Assembly (NCBI RefSeq): GCF_023091745.1
Contig: NC_068935.1
Location: forward strand, 63,140,724-63,204,723
From: Budorcas taxicolor
Lineage: Eukaryota > Chordata > Mammalia > Artiodactyla > Bovidae
Length of the DNA stretch: 64,000 bases
Direction of reading: 5' to 3'
Shown: in pieces, positions 34,010 through 45,228 of the stretch
How positions within the stretch are numbered: the stretch's first letter is position 1
How the letters are laid out: each line of letters starts with the position of its first letter
The notes under the pieces: generated by a model
Databases searched by the model: none
The model's input: the letters and a program-made list of their open reading frames with translations, nothing else
Told to the model about the DNA's origin: nothing
Made by a program: the position numbers and the translations under genes

Positions 34010-34640
34010 AGTAGGGCGACCCAGCTCTGGAGTCCTGAGACTAGGGATGTGGAGAGGGCTGTGCCTGCCCGCCTGGGGAGGGAAACGGGGACTGCTGTTG
34101 CACTCACTGGGGATGGCATGGGGCTGGGCTGCCTGGGGCTCCAGGCACACAGACTGCAGGGACTCTAGGCTGGGGACTTACATCAGGCCCCCCAGAAGCA
34201 GTGGTAGTACTGGCTGGATTAAAGGGCTACGGGAAGGGCAATGTCCCCCAAGACATCCCCAGTCTCTTGGCCCTCTGCTGGCACAACTCTCATGGGCTTT
34301 CCCTCCTCAGGAACAAAGTCTTGTGGCTGGAGGTGCCAGGGGCCCTCAACTGGGAGGTGTGTGCTGGCCTGCTGGGTGCTAGTCTAATTCTGTGTATGGG
34401 AGGGGATCAAGTCAACAAGCACCCCTGCCATGGGGGGTGACCATGGGGCTAGGGCAGCACTGCTTGGGCATGGGGTGCATATGCCAGGGAACCGCTGGTG
34501 CCACAGTAGGGGACTGGATCAGGGCCACTGCCCAAGGAGGGGGCAGGCACTTCAATCCAGCCCCTTGATGCCCACCCCCTGGCTGGATAGACCTCTAGGT
34601 GTCCCTCCAAATCCCAGGCCAGCAGCCTTCCCCCACCCCA
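34010..34640 (+). pseudogene. SLC6A8: SLC6A8 (creatine transporter)-like fragment, copy 1: intron, one exon and flank
   Basis: 34010-34310 is intron-like sequence ending CCCTCCTCAG. The exon starts at 34311 (GAACAAAGTCTTG) and encodes NKVL, LEVPGALNWEV. SLC6A8 is the Na/Cl-coupled creatine importer of the plasma membrane, and this exon covers the extracellular loop and start of a membrane helix. After W-E-V a short deletion shifts the frame. The residual helix sequence then meets TAA (GTC TAA), and the exon end is damaged (AACAAG with no GT donor). An in-frame 12-bp gap after V-L-W-L is also inferred. Homologous to 42945-43510. Confidence 0.78.
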
Positions 34641-34649
34641 AGTGGAAGG

Positions 34650-35310
34650 ATTAGATTTTCCTGCATTATCATGTTAGCTGTAAGAGTTTTGTAGATTACC
34701 TTGATCAGATTAAGGAAGTCTGTAGTTCTAGTTTTCTGACAGTTTTTATCATAGTCATTGTTGAATATTGTCAAATGCTTTTCTGGCATCTATCAAAATG
34801 ATCATATGGTTTTTCTCCTGTGTTTTCTTAATATGATGGATAACACTGGTTGTTTAATGCATAACCAATCTTTCATTATTGGGATAGATCTCATTTGGTC
34901 ATAATGATTTATATATTTCTGGATTGAATTTGCTAACATTTCATTTTTTGTGCTTAACTTAATGAAAGATATTGGTCGATGGTTTTCTTTCCTTGCAATA
35001 TCTTCATATGGTTTTGGTATTTTGTAAGACTGGCCTCATAAAATGGTTTGAGAAGTGTTTCCCCTCCTCTACTTTCTGACAGAATTTGTATAGGATTGGT
35101 GATATTCCTCCTTTAAATATTTCATTAGTTAAGTATAAATATTTCACTAGTTAAGTCACATGGGCCTGGAGTTTTCTGTTCCATATCTTTGATAGATTTA
35201 GGGGTGTTAAGGTTTTCCAATTTCTTCTTGAGTTAGTTTTGGGAATTTGTGTCATTCAAGGAATTTGTTATTTTCATCTAAATCGGCAAGTTTATTCACA
35301 AACATTGTTC
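34650..35310 (-). mobile_element. Old L1 ORF2 fragment
   Basis: The reverse complement resembles the mammalian L1 RT region. The sense-strand text includes TTTTCTGGCATCTATCAAAATGATCATATGG and TTTTTCTCCT, typical of minus-strand L1. Diverged, no open frame. Confidence 0.7.
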
Positions 35311-35315
35311 CTAAT

Positions 35316-35660
35316 GTGCTGTGATTACTCGCACAATCCTGTCTGACTCTTTGGGACCCCATGGACTGTAGCCTGCCAGGTTCCTCTGTCCACAGGTATT
35401 CTCCAGGCAAGAATATTGAAGTGGGTTCCCATGCCCTCCTTCAGGGGATCTCTCCAACCCAGGGATGGAACCCAGGTCCCCTGCATTGCAGGCGGATTCT
35501 TTACTGTCTGAGCCACCAGGGAAGCCCAAGAATACTGGAGTGGGTAGCCTATCCCTTCTCAAGGGTATCTTCCCAACCCAGGGATGGAACTGGGGTCTCC
35601 TGCATTGCCAGTGGATTCTTTACCAGCTGAGGTACCAGGAATGCCCTCAAACAACCTAGG
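35316..35660 (-). mobile_element. Bov-tA SINE with partly duplicated second unit
   Basis: Reverse-complement BovA body (CCATGGACTGTAGCCTGCCAGG) and tRNA-like head (GAGCCACCAGGGAAGCC at about 35509-35525), immediately followed by a second partial unit ending GCTGAGGTACCAGGAATGCC. The two share CCCAACCCAGGGATGGAAC. Confidence 0.82.
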
Positions 35661-35707
35661 CTGGGGTATTTTATTATTATTTTATTATGCCATGCTAAGC
35701 TGAAAAT

Positions 35708-35974
35708 CGGAGAAGGCAATGGCACCCCACTCCAGTACTCTTGCCTGGAAAATCCCATGGATGGAGGAGCCTGGTAGGCTGCAGTCCATGGGGTCGCTAA
35801 GAGTCAGACACGACTGAGCGACTTCCCTTTCACTTTTCACTTTCATGCATTGGAGAAGGAAATGGCAACCCACTCCAGTGTTCTTGCCTGGAGAATCCCA
35901 GGGATGGGGGAGCCTGGTGGGCTTCTGTCTATGGGGTCGCACAGAGTCAGACACGACTGAAGTGACTTAGCGGC
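35708..35974 (+). mobile_element. BOV-A2 dimeric SINE with target duplication
   Basis: Two BovA units, separated by TTTCACTTTTCACTTTCATGC, end GACTTAGCGGC. AAGCTGAAAAT at 35697-35707 and 35975-35985 is an exact 11-bp duplication. Confidence 0.92.
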
Positions 35975-35987
35975 AAGCTGAAAATGG

Positions 35988-36205
35988 GCTTCCCAGGTGG
36001 CTCAGTGGTAAAATAAAGAATCTGCCTGCCAAGCAGTAGACGTGAGTTTGATCCCTGGTTTGGGAAGATTCCCTGAAAAAGGAAATGGCAACTCACTCCA
36101 TTATTCTTGCCTGGAAAACCCCACGGACATAGACAGAGGAGCCTGGTGGGCTACAGTCCATAGCATTGCAGAAGAGTTGGGTACAGTTTAGTGACTAAAC
36201 AACAA
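35988..36205 (+). mobile_element. Bov-tA SINE
   Basis: Head GGCTTCCCAGGTGGCTCAGTGG, body CTTGCCTGGAAAACCCCACGG, end AGTGACTAAACAACAA. Directly follows the BOV-A2. Confidence 0.88.
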
Positions 36206-36404
36206 GCTGACAAATTCAGGGTAGGCAGTACAAAAATGGACACTTTCATATCCAATTGGTTGGAGTCAAATCGATGCAACCTTTTTGGAGGGCATGGGAA
36301 TATGTATGAAACATATTTGGTAATATGTATAAAACATTTTAAAAAGAGATTACTCTTTCACTCAACAATCCTTATTAAATGTACATAATGTGTTGGTGGT
36401 AGTG

Positions 36405-36525
36405 GTTTGGTAACTCAGCCATGTCTGACTCTTACAGCTCCATGGACTGTAGCCCACCAGGCTCCTCTGTCCATGGGATTTCTCAGGCAAAAATACTGGC
36501 ATGGTTTGCCATTTCCTTGTCCAGA
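36405..36525 (-). mobile_element. Bov-tA/BovA SINE fragment
   Basis: Reverse-complement BovA body (CCATGGACTGTAGCCCACCAG). Incomplete head. Confidence 0.8.
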
Positions 36526-36660
36526 TAATATGTTACACAAAAACAAATGTACCGGGATGTCCATTTCAGCATTGTTTATAATACTGAAAAACTGCAAACA
36601 GCCTAAAGGCCTAATTACAAGAAATTGGCAAAAATAACTACAGATTACACATTGTGAGGA
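36526..36660 (+). mobile_element. Old L1 3' ORF2 fragment
   Basis: GTTACACAAAAACAAATG, TTGTTTATAATACTGAAAAACTG and GGATTATTATACAGC resemble the L1 ORF2 C-terminal region. Diverged. Confidence 0.55.
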
Positions 36661-37370
36661 TTATTATACAGCTCTTAAAAGAACTGTGGATGGCATAGGC
36701 TTTGCTGTCTCCATTACGTGGCCCACTTTTGGGTCAATTCTGGGTGCCCTGTCTGGAAAGGGATGGTCCTCATTTTTGTCCCCTTCCTCCAGCTGCCCCT
36801 GCCGTGTCCCTCCTCTCCTTTGACTTATTTGTCTCCTTTTCAACCATGATATAAATTGATGAGCAAGCAGCTAACCTCTTAATAAGAAAATAGGCCTGTT
36901 TCTCCCTTGAAGTAATAAAGAAGGGCCAAGTCTTCAGACCACATTAGTTAAGTAAGAAATACAATTATGATCCTTCAATTCACTAATAGTCAAGACTTGC
37001 TGCTCCAACTCCACCTCTGTCTGTTACCAGCCTGCCTCCCCTAGAGAAACAAAGTGTCCTGGTTGGATGATATCACTGCAGCAGGAGGAAAGCGCTCCTT
37101 CAATGGCCAGACCTGAGCCACATGCCCACCCCTGGAATCAAATGTGAAGTCAACTCTGTCACAATCACAATGGCCTAGAGAAAAGGAAAGGGGCAATTTT
37201 CAAGAGTGACAGCATACCAGTACCAAGAGAAGGAAAATGGACACTGGGTTACAAAATCCATACATGTCCTCGGCAGTGGTATAGACTTTTCATCAAATCC
37301 AGAATCAATTTCAATGTTTAAAGGAACAAGACTGGGAAAGATTATTTCTTAATCTAACAGTGTGTTCATG
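36661..37370. other. Unassigned sequence
   Basis: No recognised gene. Could include an ancient mammalian repeat, but none was identified. Confidence 0.35.
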
Positions 37371-37371
37371 C

Positions 37372-37585
37372 CCAGTCACTTAGTCATGTTCGACTCTTTG
37401 CAACTCCATAGACTGTAGCCCAGCAGGCTCCTCTGTCTATAGAATTTTCCAGGCACAAATACTGGAGTGGGTTGCCATTTCCTTTCCCAAGAGATCTTCT
37501 CAACCCAGGGACAGAACCTGCACCTCTTTCACCTCCTGCATTAGCAGGCGGATGCTTTACCATTGTGTCATGTGGGAAGCTCATT
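37372..37585 (-). mobile_element. Bov-tA SINE
   Basis: Reverse-complement body (CTCCATAGACTGTAGCCCAG) through GTTGCCATTTCCTTTCCC to the tRNA-like head end. Confidence 0.85.
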
Positions 37586-37635
37586 AATTTAATAGTGCAG
37601 ACTATTATTTTCCCAAATAAAGAAAATACTTATGT

Positions 37636-37812
37636 CAGGGACTTCGCTGGTAGTCCAGTGATTCAGACTCCACACTCCCAATGCAGGGGGCCCAGGCTCA
37701 ATTCCTGGTGAGCCAACTAGATGCCACATGCTGTAACTATTAAATAAGAGCCCACATGCTTCACTGAAGATCCTGCATGCTGCACCTAAGACCCACACAG
37801 TCAAAATTTTAA
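37636..37812 (+). mobile_element. CHR-type tRNA-derived SINE
   Basis: AGGGACTTCGCTGGTAGTCC head, then GATTCAGACTCCACACTCCC, CATGCTGCACCTAAGACCC and an A-rich end. Confidence 0.78.
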
Positions 37813-37929
37813 AATGTCAAAAGTAATACCCACAATCACATGGTGGGAACATACTCTTAAGAACAGGAATGTGCCATATCCTCACACAGATTCTCAACTG
37901 GTTCTGATTTCTTTTATTGTTTTGTTGTT

Positions 37930-38116
37930 TAGTTTCTTGGCTGTGTTCTACACCACAACCCTATGTATTGTAGCCCACCAGAATCCTGTCCATGGGATTT
38001 TCCAGGCAAGAATACTGGAAGGGTAGCCATTTCCTACTCTAGGGGATCTTCCAGAATCTGGGATGGAACCTGAGTTTTCTGCATTGGCAGGTGGGTTCTT
38101 TACCTCTGAACCGTGG
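37930..38116 (-). mobile_element. Bov-tA SINE
   Basis: Reverse-complement BovA body (CATGGGATTTTCCAGGCAAG) and a degraded tRNA-like head. Confidence 0.82.
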
Positions 38117-38153
38117 AGATGGACATTTACTTTCTTTCAGTTTTAACACTGCC

Positions 38154-38352
38154 ACTTCCCAGGTGGCACAGTGGTAAAGAATCTGCCTGCCAATGCAGGG
38201 AATGAATGCTCGATCCCTAGGTCAGGAAGATCCCCTGGAGGAAAAATGGCAATCCACTAGAGTATTCTTACCAGGAAAATTCCATGGACAGAGAAGCCTG
38301 GAAGGCTGTAATCCATGGGGTTGCACAGAATTGAACACAACTGAGTAAGCAT
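38154..38352 (+). mobile_element. Bov-tA SINE
   Basis: Head CTTCCCAGGTGGCACAGTGG, body GATCCCCTGGAGGAAAAATGG, end TGAACACAACTGAGTAAGC. Confidence 0.85.
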
Positions 38353-38377
38353 ACCTTATCTGCGGATAACTTGATCA

Positions 38378-41300
38378 GTTCAGTTCAGTTCAGTCACTCA
38401 GTCGTGTCCAACTCTTTGCAACCCCTTGAACTGCAGCAGGCCAGGCCTCCCTTTCCATCAACAACTCCTGGAGTTTACCCAAACTCATATCTGTTGAGTC
38501 GGTGATGCATCCAACCATTTCATTCTCTGTCATCGCTTCTCCTCCTGCCCTCAAATTTTCCCAGCATCAGGGTCTTTTCAAATGAATCTGATCTTTGCAT
38601 CAGGTGGCCAAACTATTGGAGTTTCAGCTTCAGAATCAGTCCTTCCAATGAGTACTCAGGACTGATTTCCTTGAGGATGGACTGATTGGATCTCCTTGCA
38701 GTCCAAAGAACTCTCAAGAGTCTTCTCCAACAACACAGTTCAAAAGCATCAATTCTTCAGTGCTCAGCTTTCTTTATAGTCCAACTCTAACATCCATACA
38801 TGACTACTGGAAAAAACCATAGCCTTGACTAGATGGACTTTGGTGGGAAAATAATGTCTCTGCTTTTTAATATGCTGTCTAGGTTGGTCATAAATTTCCT
38901 TCCAAGGAGTAAGGCCTTTAATATCATGACTACAGTCACCATCTGCAGGAATTTGGGGCCCAAAAAATAACGTCAGCCAGTTTCCACTGTTTCCCCATTT
39001 ATTTGCCATGAAGTGGTGGGACTGCATGCCATGGTCTTACTTTTCTGAATGTTGAGCTTTAAGCCAACTTTTTCACTCTCCTCTTTCACTTTCATCAAGA
39101 GGTTCTTTAATTCTTCACTTTCTGCCCTAAGGGTGGTGTCATCTGCATATCTGAAGTTATTGATATTTCTCCCGGCAATCTTGATTCCAGCTTGTGCTTC
39201 TTCCAGCTCAGCATTTCTCATGATGTACTCTGCATATAAGTTAAATAAGCAGGGTCACAATATACAGCCTTAACGTACTCCTTTCCCTATTTGGAACCAG
39301 TCTGTTGTTTCATGTCCAGTTCTAACTGTTGCTTCTTGACCTGCATACACATTTCTCAAGAAGTAGGTCAGATGGTCTGGTATTCCCATCTCTTTCAGAA
39401 TTGTCCACCATTTATTGTTATCCACACAGTCAAAGGCTTTGGCATAGTCAATAAAGCAGAAATAGATGTTTTTCTGGAACTCTCTTGCTTTTTCCATGAT
39501 CCAGTGGATGCTGGCAGTTTGATCTCTGGTTCCTCTGCCTTTTCTAAAACCAGCTTGAACATCTGGAAGTTCACAGTTCATGTATTGCTGAAGCCTGGAT
39601 TGGAGAATTTTGAGCATTACTTTACTAGTGTGTGAGATGAGTGCAATTGTGTGGTAGTTTGAGCATTCTTTGGCATCGCCTTTCTTTGGGATTGGAATGA
39701 AAACTGACCTTTTCCAGTCCTGTGGCCACTGCTGAGTTTTCCAAATTTGCTGGCATATTGAGTGCAGCACTTTCACAGCATCATCTTTCAGGATTTGAAA
39801 TAGCTCAACTGGAATTCCATCACCTCCACTATCTTTGTTCATAATGATGCTTCCTAAGGCCCACTTGACTTCACATTCCAGGATGTCTGGCTCTAGGTAA
39901 ATGATCACACAATCGTTATTATCTTGGTCTTGAAGATCTTTTTTGTACAGTTCTTCTGTGTATTCTTGCCACCTCTTCTTAATATCTTCTGCTTCTGTTG
40001 CTGCTGCTGCTAAGTCACTTTAGTTGTGTCCGACTCTGTGCGACCCCATGGATGGCAGCCCACCAGCCTCCCCGTCCCTGGGATTCTCCAGGCAAGAACA
40101 CTGGAGTGGGTTTCCATTTCCTTCTCCAATGCATGGAAGTGAAAAGTGAAAGTGAAGTTGCTCAGTCGTGTCCGACTTAGAGACCCCATGGACTGCAGCC
40201 TACCAGGCTCCTCCGTCCGTAGGATTTTCCAGGCAAGAGTACTGGAGTGGAGTGCCATTGCCTTCTCCGTTGCTTCTGTTAGGTCCATACCATTTCTGTC
40301 CTTTATTGTGTCCATCTTTGCATGAAATCTTCCCTTGGTATCTCTAATTTGCTTTAAGTGATCGCTAGTCTTTCCCTTTCTATTCTTTTCCTCTATTTCT
40401 CTGCACTGATCACTGAGGAAAGCTTTGTTATCTCTCCTTCCTATTCTTTTGAACTCTGCATTCAGATGGGTATATCTTTCCTTTTCTCCCTTGCTTTTCA
40501 CTTCTCTTCTTTTCATAGCTATTTGTAGGGCCTCCTCAGACAGCCATTTTGCCTTTTTTTTTTTTTTTCATTTCTTTTTCTTGGGAATGGTTTTGATTCC
40601 TGTCTCCTGTACAATGGCATGAACCTCCGTCCATAGTTCATGAAGCACTCGGTCTATCAGATCTAGTCCCTTAAATTTATTTCTCACTTCCACTGTATAA
40701 TCATAAGGGATTTTAGTTAGGTCATACCTAAATGGTCTAGTGGTTTTCCACACTTTCTTCAATTTACATCTGAATTTGTCAATAAGGAGTTCATGATCTG
40801 AGCCACAGTCAGCTCCCAGTCTTGTTTTTGCTAACTGTATAGAGCTTCTCCATCTTTGGCTGCAAAGAATGTAATCAATATGATTTTGGTGTTGGCCATC
40901 TGGTGATGTCCATGTGTAGAGTCTTCTCTTGTTTTGTTGGAGGAGGGTGTTTGCAATGACAAGTGTGTTCTCTTGGCAAAACTCTATTACCCTTTGCCCT
41001 GCTCCATTCTGTACTCCAAGTCCAAATTTACCTGTTACCCCAGGTCTTTCTTGACTTCCTACTTTTGCATTCCAGTACCCTATAATGAAAAGGACATCTT
41101 TTTTGGGTGTTAGTTCTAAAAGGTCTTGTAGGTCTTCATAGAACCATTCAACTTCAGCTTCTTTAGCATAGACTTGGATTGCCATGATATTGAATGATTT
41201 GCCTTGGAAACGAACAGAAATCATTCTGTTGTTTCTGAGATTGCATCCAAGTCCTGCATTTCAGACTATTCTTGACTATGAGGGCTACTCCATTTCTTCT

Positions 41301-41752
41301 AAGGGATTCCTGCTCACAGTAGTAGGTATAATGCTCATCTGAGTTAAATTCACCCATTCCAGTCCATTTTAGTTTGCTGATTCGTAGAATGTCAGTGTTC
41401 ACACTTGCATCTCCTGTTTGACCACTTCCAGTTTGCCTTGATTCATAAACCTAACATTCCAGGTTCCTATGCAATATTGCTCTTTACAGCATCGGACCTT
41501 GTTTCCATCACCAGCTCACACCCACCACTGGATGTTGGTTTTGCTTTGGCTCCGTCCCTTCATTCTTTCTGGAGTTATTTCTCCGCTGATCTCCAGTAGC
41601 ATATTGTGCACCTACCCACTTGGGGATTTCATCTTTCAGTGTCCTATCTTTTTGCTTTTTCATACTGTTCTTTATGTCCCCAGGTACTATTCAGTCCATG
41701 TAATTCTTCAGGCCAGAATACTGGAGTGGGTAGCGTTTCCCTTCTCCAGGGT
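38378..41752 (-). mobile_element. Near full-length BovB LINE with target duplication
   Basis: On the minus strand, from the 5' end at about 41752 to the ACTGA-repeat 3' end at 38378. The endonuclease is in the open frame 40568-41224 (GYWNAKVGSQERPGVTGKF, SDHELL) and the RT in 39270-39908 and 38973-39221 (KAFDCVDNNKWW, YADDTT). Without the SINE at 40000-40270 it is about 3.1 kb, close to the usual BovB length of about 3.2 kb. ATAACTTGATCA (38366-38377) and ATAACCTGATCA (41753-41764) form a 12-bp target duplication with one change. Stops and frameshifts split the single ORF, so it is not active. Confidence 0.92.
40000..40270 (-). mobile_element. BOV-A2 dimeric SINE inside the BovB
   Basis: Inverse-orientation dimer beginning with a CTG-rich run (the complement of its CAG tail) and ending GCCATTGCCTTCTCCGT. 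TGCTTCTGTT at 39990-39999 and 40271-40280 flanks it. The BovB copy at 51951-51970 shows the uninterrupted site, confirming a clean insertion. Confidence 0.93.
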
Positions 41753-41764
41753 ATAACCTGATCA

Positions 41765-42530
41765 TATATGTAGAAAATATGGTGTAGCTCACAGAATTAG
41801 TAAAACTATTAGCAAATTGGTGAGGTAGCAGGAAACACTAAACATTGGAAGGAGCTTAATCGTCCCCCAAAGACTTAACTAATTGTCCCTAAACTTTTCT
41901 ACTTTGATCTGAAACAAGATCAGTAGGCTGTCAAGTTACAGTTCTAGTGTTACTGAGTTGTTTGATCTTCTGCAAGCTAAGTTTTTTACTTTGAGAGGAA
42001 GTAGACCTACTGGTAAAAGGTGGTTGGCAAACTAGAATTCTGGTGGGAGGGCATAATTTTGAGTAGCAACTACCTACTGTAGATGAATAGACTTTAAAAA
42101 AATCAGTAGAAAAGTGAATTTTTAACTCAGTTATTCTACCCTTTGCAGTCTATATTGAGGACATAACCCCTCAGACAGAGGCTTATACAAAAGAATTGCA
42201 CTGAATCATTAATAGGGAAAAATGGAAATATTAAGTGTTTAACACTTATATTATAGAACTTCTTTTATGCATCTAAGTATTTGTTTTTGAAGAAATTTTA
42301 GAAAAAAAGCTTATATGTTAAACGAAAATAATTCATTAAAAAGTTAATCCTGACCTTGCAAAAATTAATTATTGTTATATATAAAAGGCACTTTAAAACT
42401 AAGAAAATGTTTCAAAATACTGACAGCAGTTAATGCTGAATAACAAGACATAATACATTTTAATTTTCTTACATTTCTTAAATTGTTTTCAATTACACTG
42501 TACTACTAGAGTATGTGAAACCCAGAACCT
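41765..42530. other. Unassigned AT-rich sequence
   Basis: No open frame or recognised repeat. Confidence 0.35.
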
Positions 42531-42781
42531 TCCCTTGAAACCAAGGACAGAGGCAGCAAATGTGGAGGCACAGTATTTGCAAATATATTCAACACAGAAT
42601 TATAGTTCAGCTTTATTTTTTGCTATAAGAAATATTGAAACACCCTCCTCCTCCAGCCAGAAGAAAACAACAGGGCCAAGAGTGCCCAAAGGCCAATATA
42701 AGCAAACAGGCCCCCATAATAAATCAGCAACCAGTGTAGGAATCAATGCCCTGGGGAAGGATGCACTGCCTAAGTTAATCT

Positions 42782-42927
42782 TAGGCACTGTTTCTTGGCC
42801 TCGGCTTAGGGATAACCAGGGTCACAAAGTACCCTGTAATTGGTTGGTTGATCCCAAGCAGCAGGAAAAGCTGCTTGAGACAGGAGATGATGGAAATTAG
42901 GAGCTGGCAGCCATCTTCAGCAGTCAG
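42782..42927 (-). pseudogene. CTAG/LAGE-like last exon, copy 2 (open, but orphaned)
   Basis: After a CTTTCTGCCAG acceptor (complement of 42928-42938) the exon reads LTAEDGCQLLISIISCLKQL and continues to PKPRPRNSA and stop TAA. This matches the CTAG C-terminal Pcc1 segment (L-T-A-x-D ... I-S-S-C-L-x-Q-L). Unlike copy 1, the acceptor and frame are intact. However, SLC6A8-like intron sequence begins within about 20 bases upstream, so the first two exons are missing. A spliced product would need a foreign upstream exon. Probably a duplication fragment. Confidence 0.78.
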
Positions 42928-42944
42928 CTGGCAGAAAGGTACAT

Positions 42945-43510
42945 ACATGGGTGTGCACTGGGACCTGGCCCTGGAGTCCTGAGACCAGGGATGCAGAGTG
43001 GCCTGTGCCTGCCCGCCTGGGGAGGGAAGTGGGGACTGCTGTTGGGCCCACTGGGGATGGTATGGGACAGGGCCACCTGGGGGTCCGGGCACACAGACTG
43101 CAGGGACTCCAGGCTGTGGGCATTCCCCGGGCCCCTCAGAAGCACAGGAGGAACTGGCTAGACTCAATGGCTGAGGGAAGGGCCATGTGCCCCTGGACAC
43201 TGCCCAGTCTCTTGCCCTCTGCTTGCACAATGCTCATGGGCTTTCTGTCTCCAGGAACAGACTTGAGGCTCTCTGGAGCACTGGAGTTGCCAGGGGTCCT
43301 CAACTGGGAGGTGACCCTGTTTCTGCTGGCCTGCTGGGTGCTGGTCTACTTTAGTGTCTGGAAGGGGGTCAAGTCAACAGGCAAGGTACAGCCAGGAGAG
43401 ACAACGGCGCTGGGGCAGCACTTCCTGGGTGTGGGGTGCATCTGCGAGAGATTGCTGGTGCCATGGGAGGTGACTGCATCAGGGGTTGTACTTCAATCTG
43501 GCCCCTGAGC
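42945..43510 (+). pseudogene. SLC6A8: SLC6A8 (creatine transporter)-like fragment, copy 2: intron and one exon
   Basis: The intron (42945-43254) aligns with 34010-34310 of copy 1. The exon is 43255-43385, ending GGCAAG before GTACAG. It encodes ALELPGVLNWEVTLFLLACW then VLVYFSVWKGVKSTGK, a transporter membrane helix and the loop after it. Against copy 1 the exon start is two bases short (GAACAGACTTGAG versus GAACAAAGTCTTG), which puts the rest out of frame with a normal splice. The exon body is otherwise far better preserved than copy 1. Sequence after 43385 is downstream intron. Confidence 0.82.
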
Positions 43511-43636
43511 CCCACCCCCTTGCAGGAGAGTCCTCTTACAGCAGGCGTGAGTGGATGGTGTCAGTGAACTCCTTGTAGAGGAAATGATTTAGGTGGTCCA
43601 ATTTGTAAAGCCACACACTTTCATTAGGACTCTCGA

Positions 43637-43845
43637 AAGACAGGTGGCACTAGTGGTAAAGAACCCGCCTGCCAACACAACAGAAGCAACAGACACAGGT
43701 TCAGTCCCTGGGTGGTTCAGATCCCTTGGAGAAGGAAATGGAAAGCCACTCCAGTATTCCTGCCTGGAAAATTCCATGGAGAGAGGAGCCTTGTGGGCTA
43801 GAGTCCACAGGTTGCAAAGAGTCAGACACCATTGAGCCCATACAC
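43637..43845 (+). mobile_element. Bov-tA SINE
   Basis: Head ACAGGTGGCACTAGTGGTAAAG, body GAGAAGGAAATGGAAAGCC and TTCCATGGAGAGAGGAGCC. Its 3' part starts the duplicated block. Confidence 0.85.
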
Positions 43846-44439
43846 ACATATACACATATACTTTTAATCCAGGAGAAAGCAGAGGTTAGAGAAGTGGTTA
43901 CAGTTCAGGACAGAGTGAGATAAATCATGAGGAGGACTTCCCTGAGGGTTCAGTGGACTGAAATCCACCTGTCAATACAAGGGACATGGTTTGATGCCTC
44001 GTCTGGGAAGATCAAACACGCCATGGAGCAACTGAGCCTATGCCCCACAACTACTAGGCCTATCCTCTAGATCTCATGTTCTTCAATCAGAGAAGCCACC
44101 ATGATGAGAAGCCTGTGCTCAACAACTATAGAGTGTAGACGCCACTGGCCACAGCTAGGGAAAGCCCGTGTTTATCAACAAACACTAAGCACAGACAAAA
44201 ATATATAAATAAAGTCAATGTGATGAGAGGAGAGCAGGCCAGCTTCTCTGAGTAAAAGGCAGTTGGGAGCTGGACTGGGGATCCTGTTCAAAAGCCAAGT
44301 GGGAAGTAAAGCCTCGCAGTCACTTACAGATGACTAAATGAGCTCTCTGTCCCAGGCTCCCCTGTGGGTGCTACAAAGGGGGAGCCGTAAGCAGACGTTG
44401 TTATGGTTTTTAGTTGTAGGTTTAACAGATATTAATAGG
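43780..44439 (+). repeat. Duplicated block, copy B (partner 17041-17713)
   Basis: Contains the same SINE tail, the AATCCAGGAGAAAGC-RAGGTTAGAGAAG stretch, a CHR-type SINE (43933-44212) and unique sequence to GATATTAATAGG. Confidence 0.85.
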
Positions 44440-44446
44440 TTTTCAT

Positions 44447-45228
44447 GACACCACCCTTATGGCAGAAAGTGAAGAGGAACTAAAGAGCCTCTTGATGAAA
44501 GTGAAAGTGGAGAGTGAAAAAGTTGGCTTAAAGCTCAACATTCAGAAAATGAAGATCATGGCATCTGGTCCCATCACTTCATGGGAAATAGATGGGGAAA
44601 CAGTGGAAACAGTGTCAGAATTTATTTTGAGGGGGCTCCAAAATCACTGCAGATGGTGATTGTAGCCATGAAATTAAAAGACGCTTACTCCTTGGAAGGA
44701 AAGTTATGACCAACCTAGATAGCATATTCAAAAGCAGAGACATTACTTTGCCATCAAAGGTCCATCTAGTCAAGGCTATGGTTTTTCCTGTGGTCATGTA
44801 TGGATGTGAGGGTTGGACTGTGAAGAAAGCTGAGCACCGAAGAATTGATGCTTTTGAACTGTGGTGTTGGAGAAGACTCTTGAGAGTCCCTTGGACTGCA
44901 AGGAGATCCAACCAGTCCATTCTAAAGGAGATCAGTCCTGGGTGTTCTTTGGAAGGACTGATGCTAAAGCTGAAACTCCAATACTTTGGCCACCTCATGC
45001 GAAGAGTTAACTCATTGGAAAAGACCCTGATGCTGGGAGGGATTGGGGGCAGGAGGAGGAGGGGAGCACAGAAGATGGGATGGCTGGATGGCATCACTGA
45101 CTCAATGGACGTGAGTTTGAGTGAACTCCCGGAGTTGGTGATGGACAGGGAGGCCTGGTGTGCTGCGATTCATGGGGTCACAAAGAGTCGGACACGACTG
45201 AGCGACTGAACTGACTGACTGACTGACC
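44447..45228 (+). mobile_element. 5'-truncated BovB 3' part
   Basis: Starts at the ACACCACCCTTATGGCAGAAAG block of RT and runs to the 3' ACTGACTGACTGAC tail. The frame 44706-45209 is open for 167 codons (VMYGCEGWTVKKAEHRRIDA), the BovB C-terminus with a partial RT end. One of the least decayed BovB segments here. Confidence 0.92.

Noticed and set aside
42951..43508. 185-codon frame as a complete gene
   Set aside because: It runs from intron through one SLC6A8-like exon and into the next intron, so it is not a coding unit.
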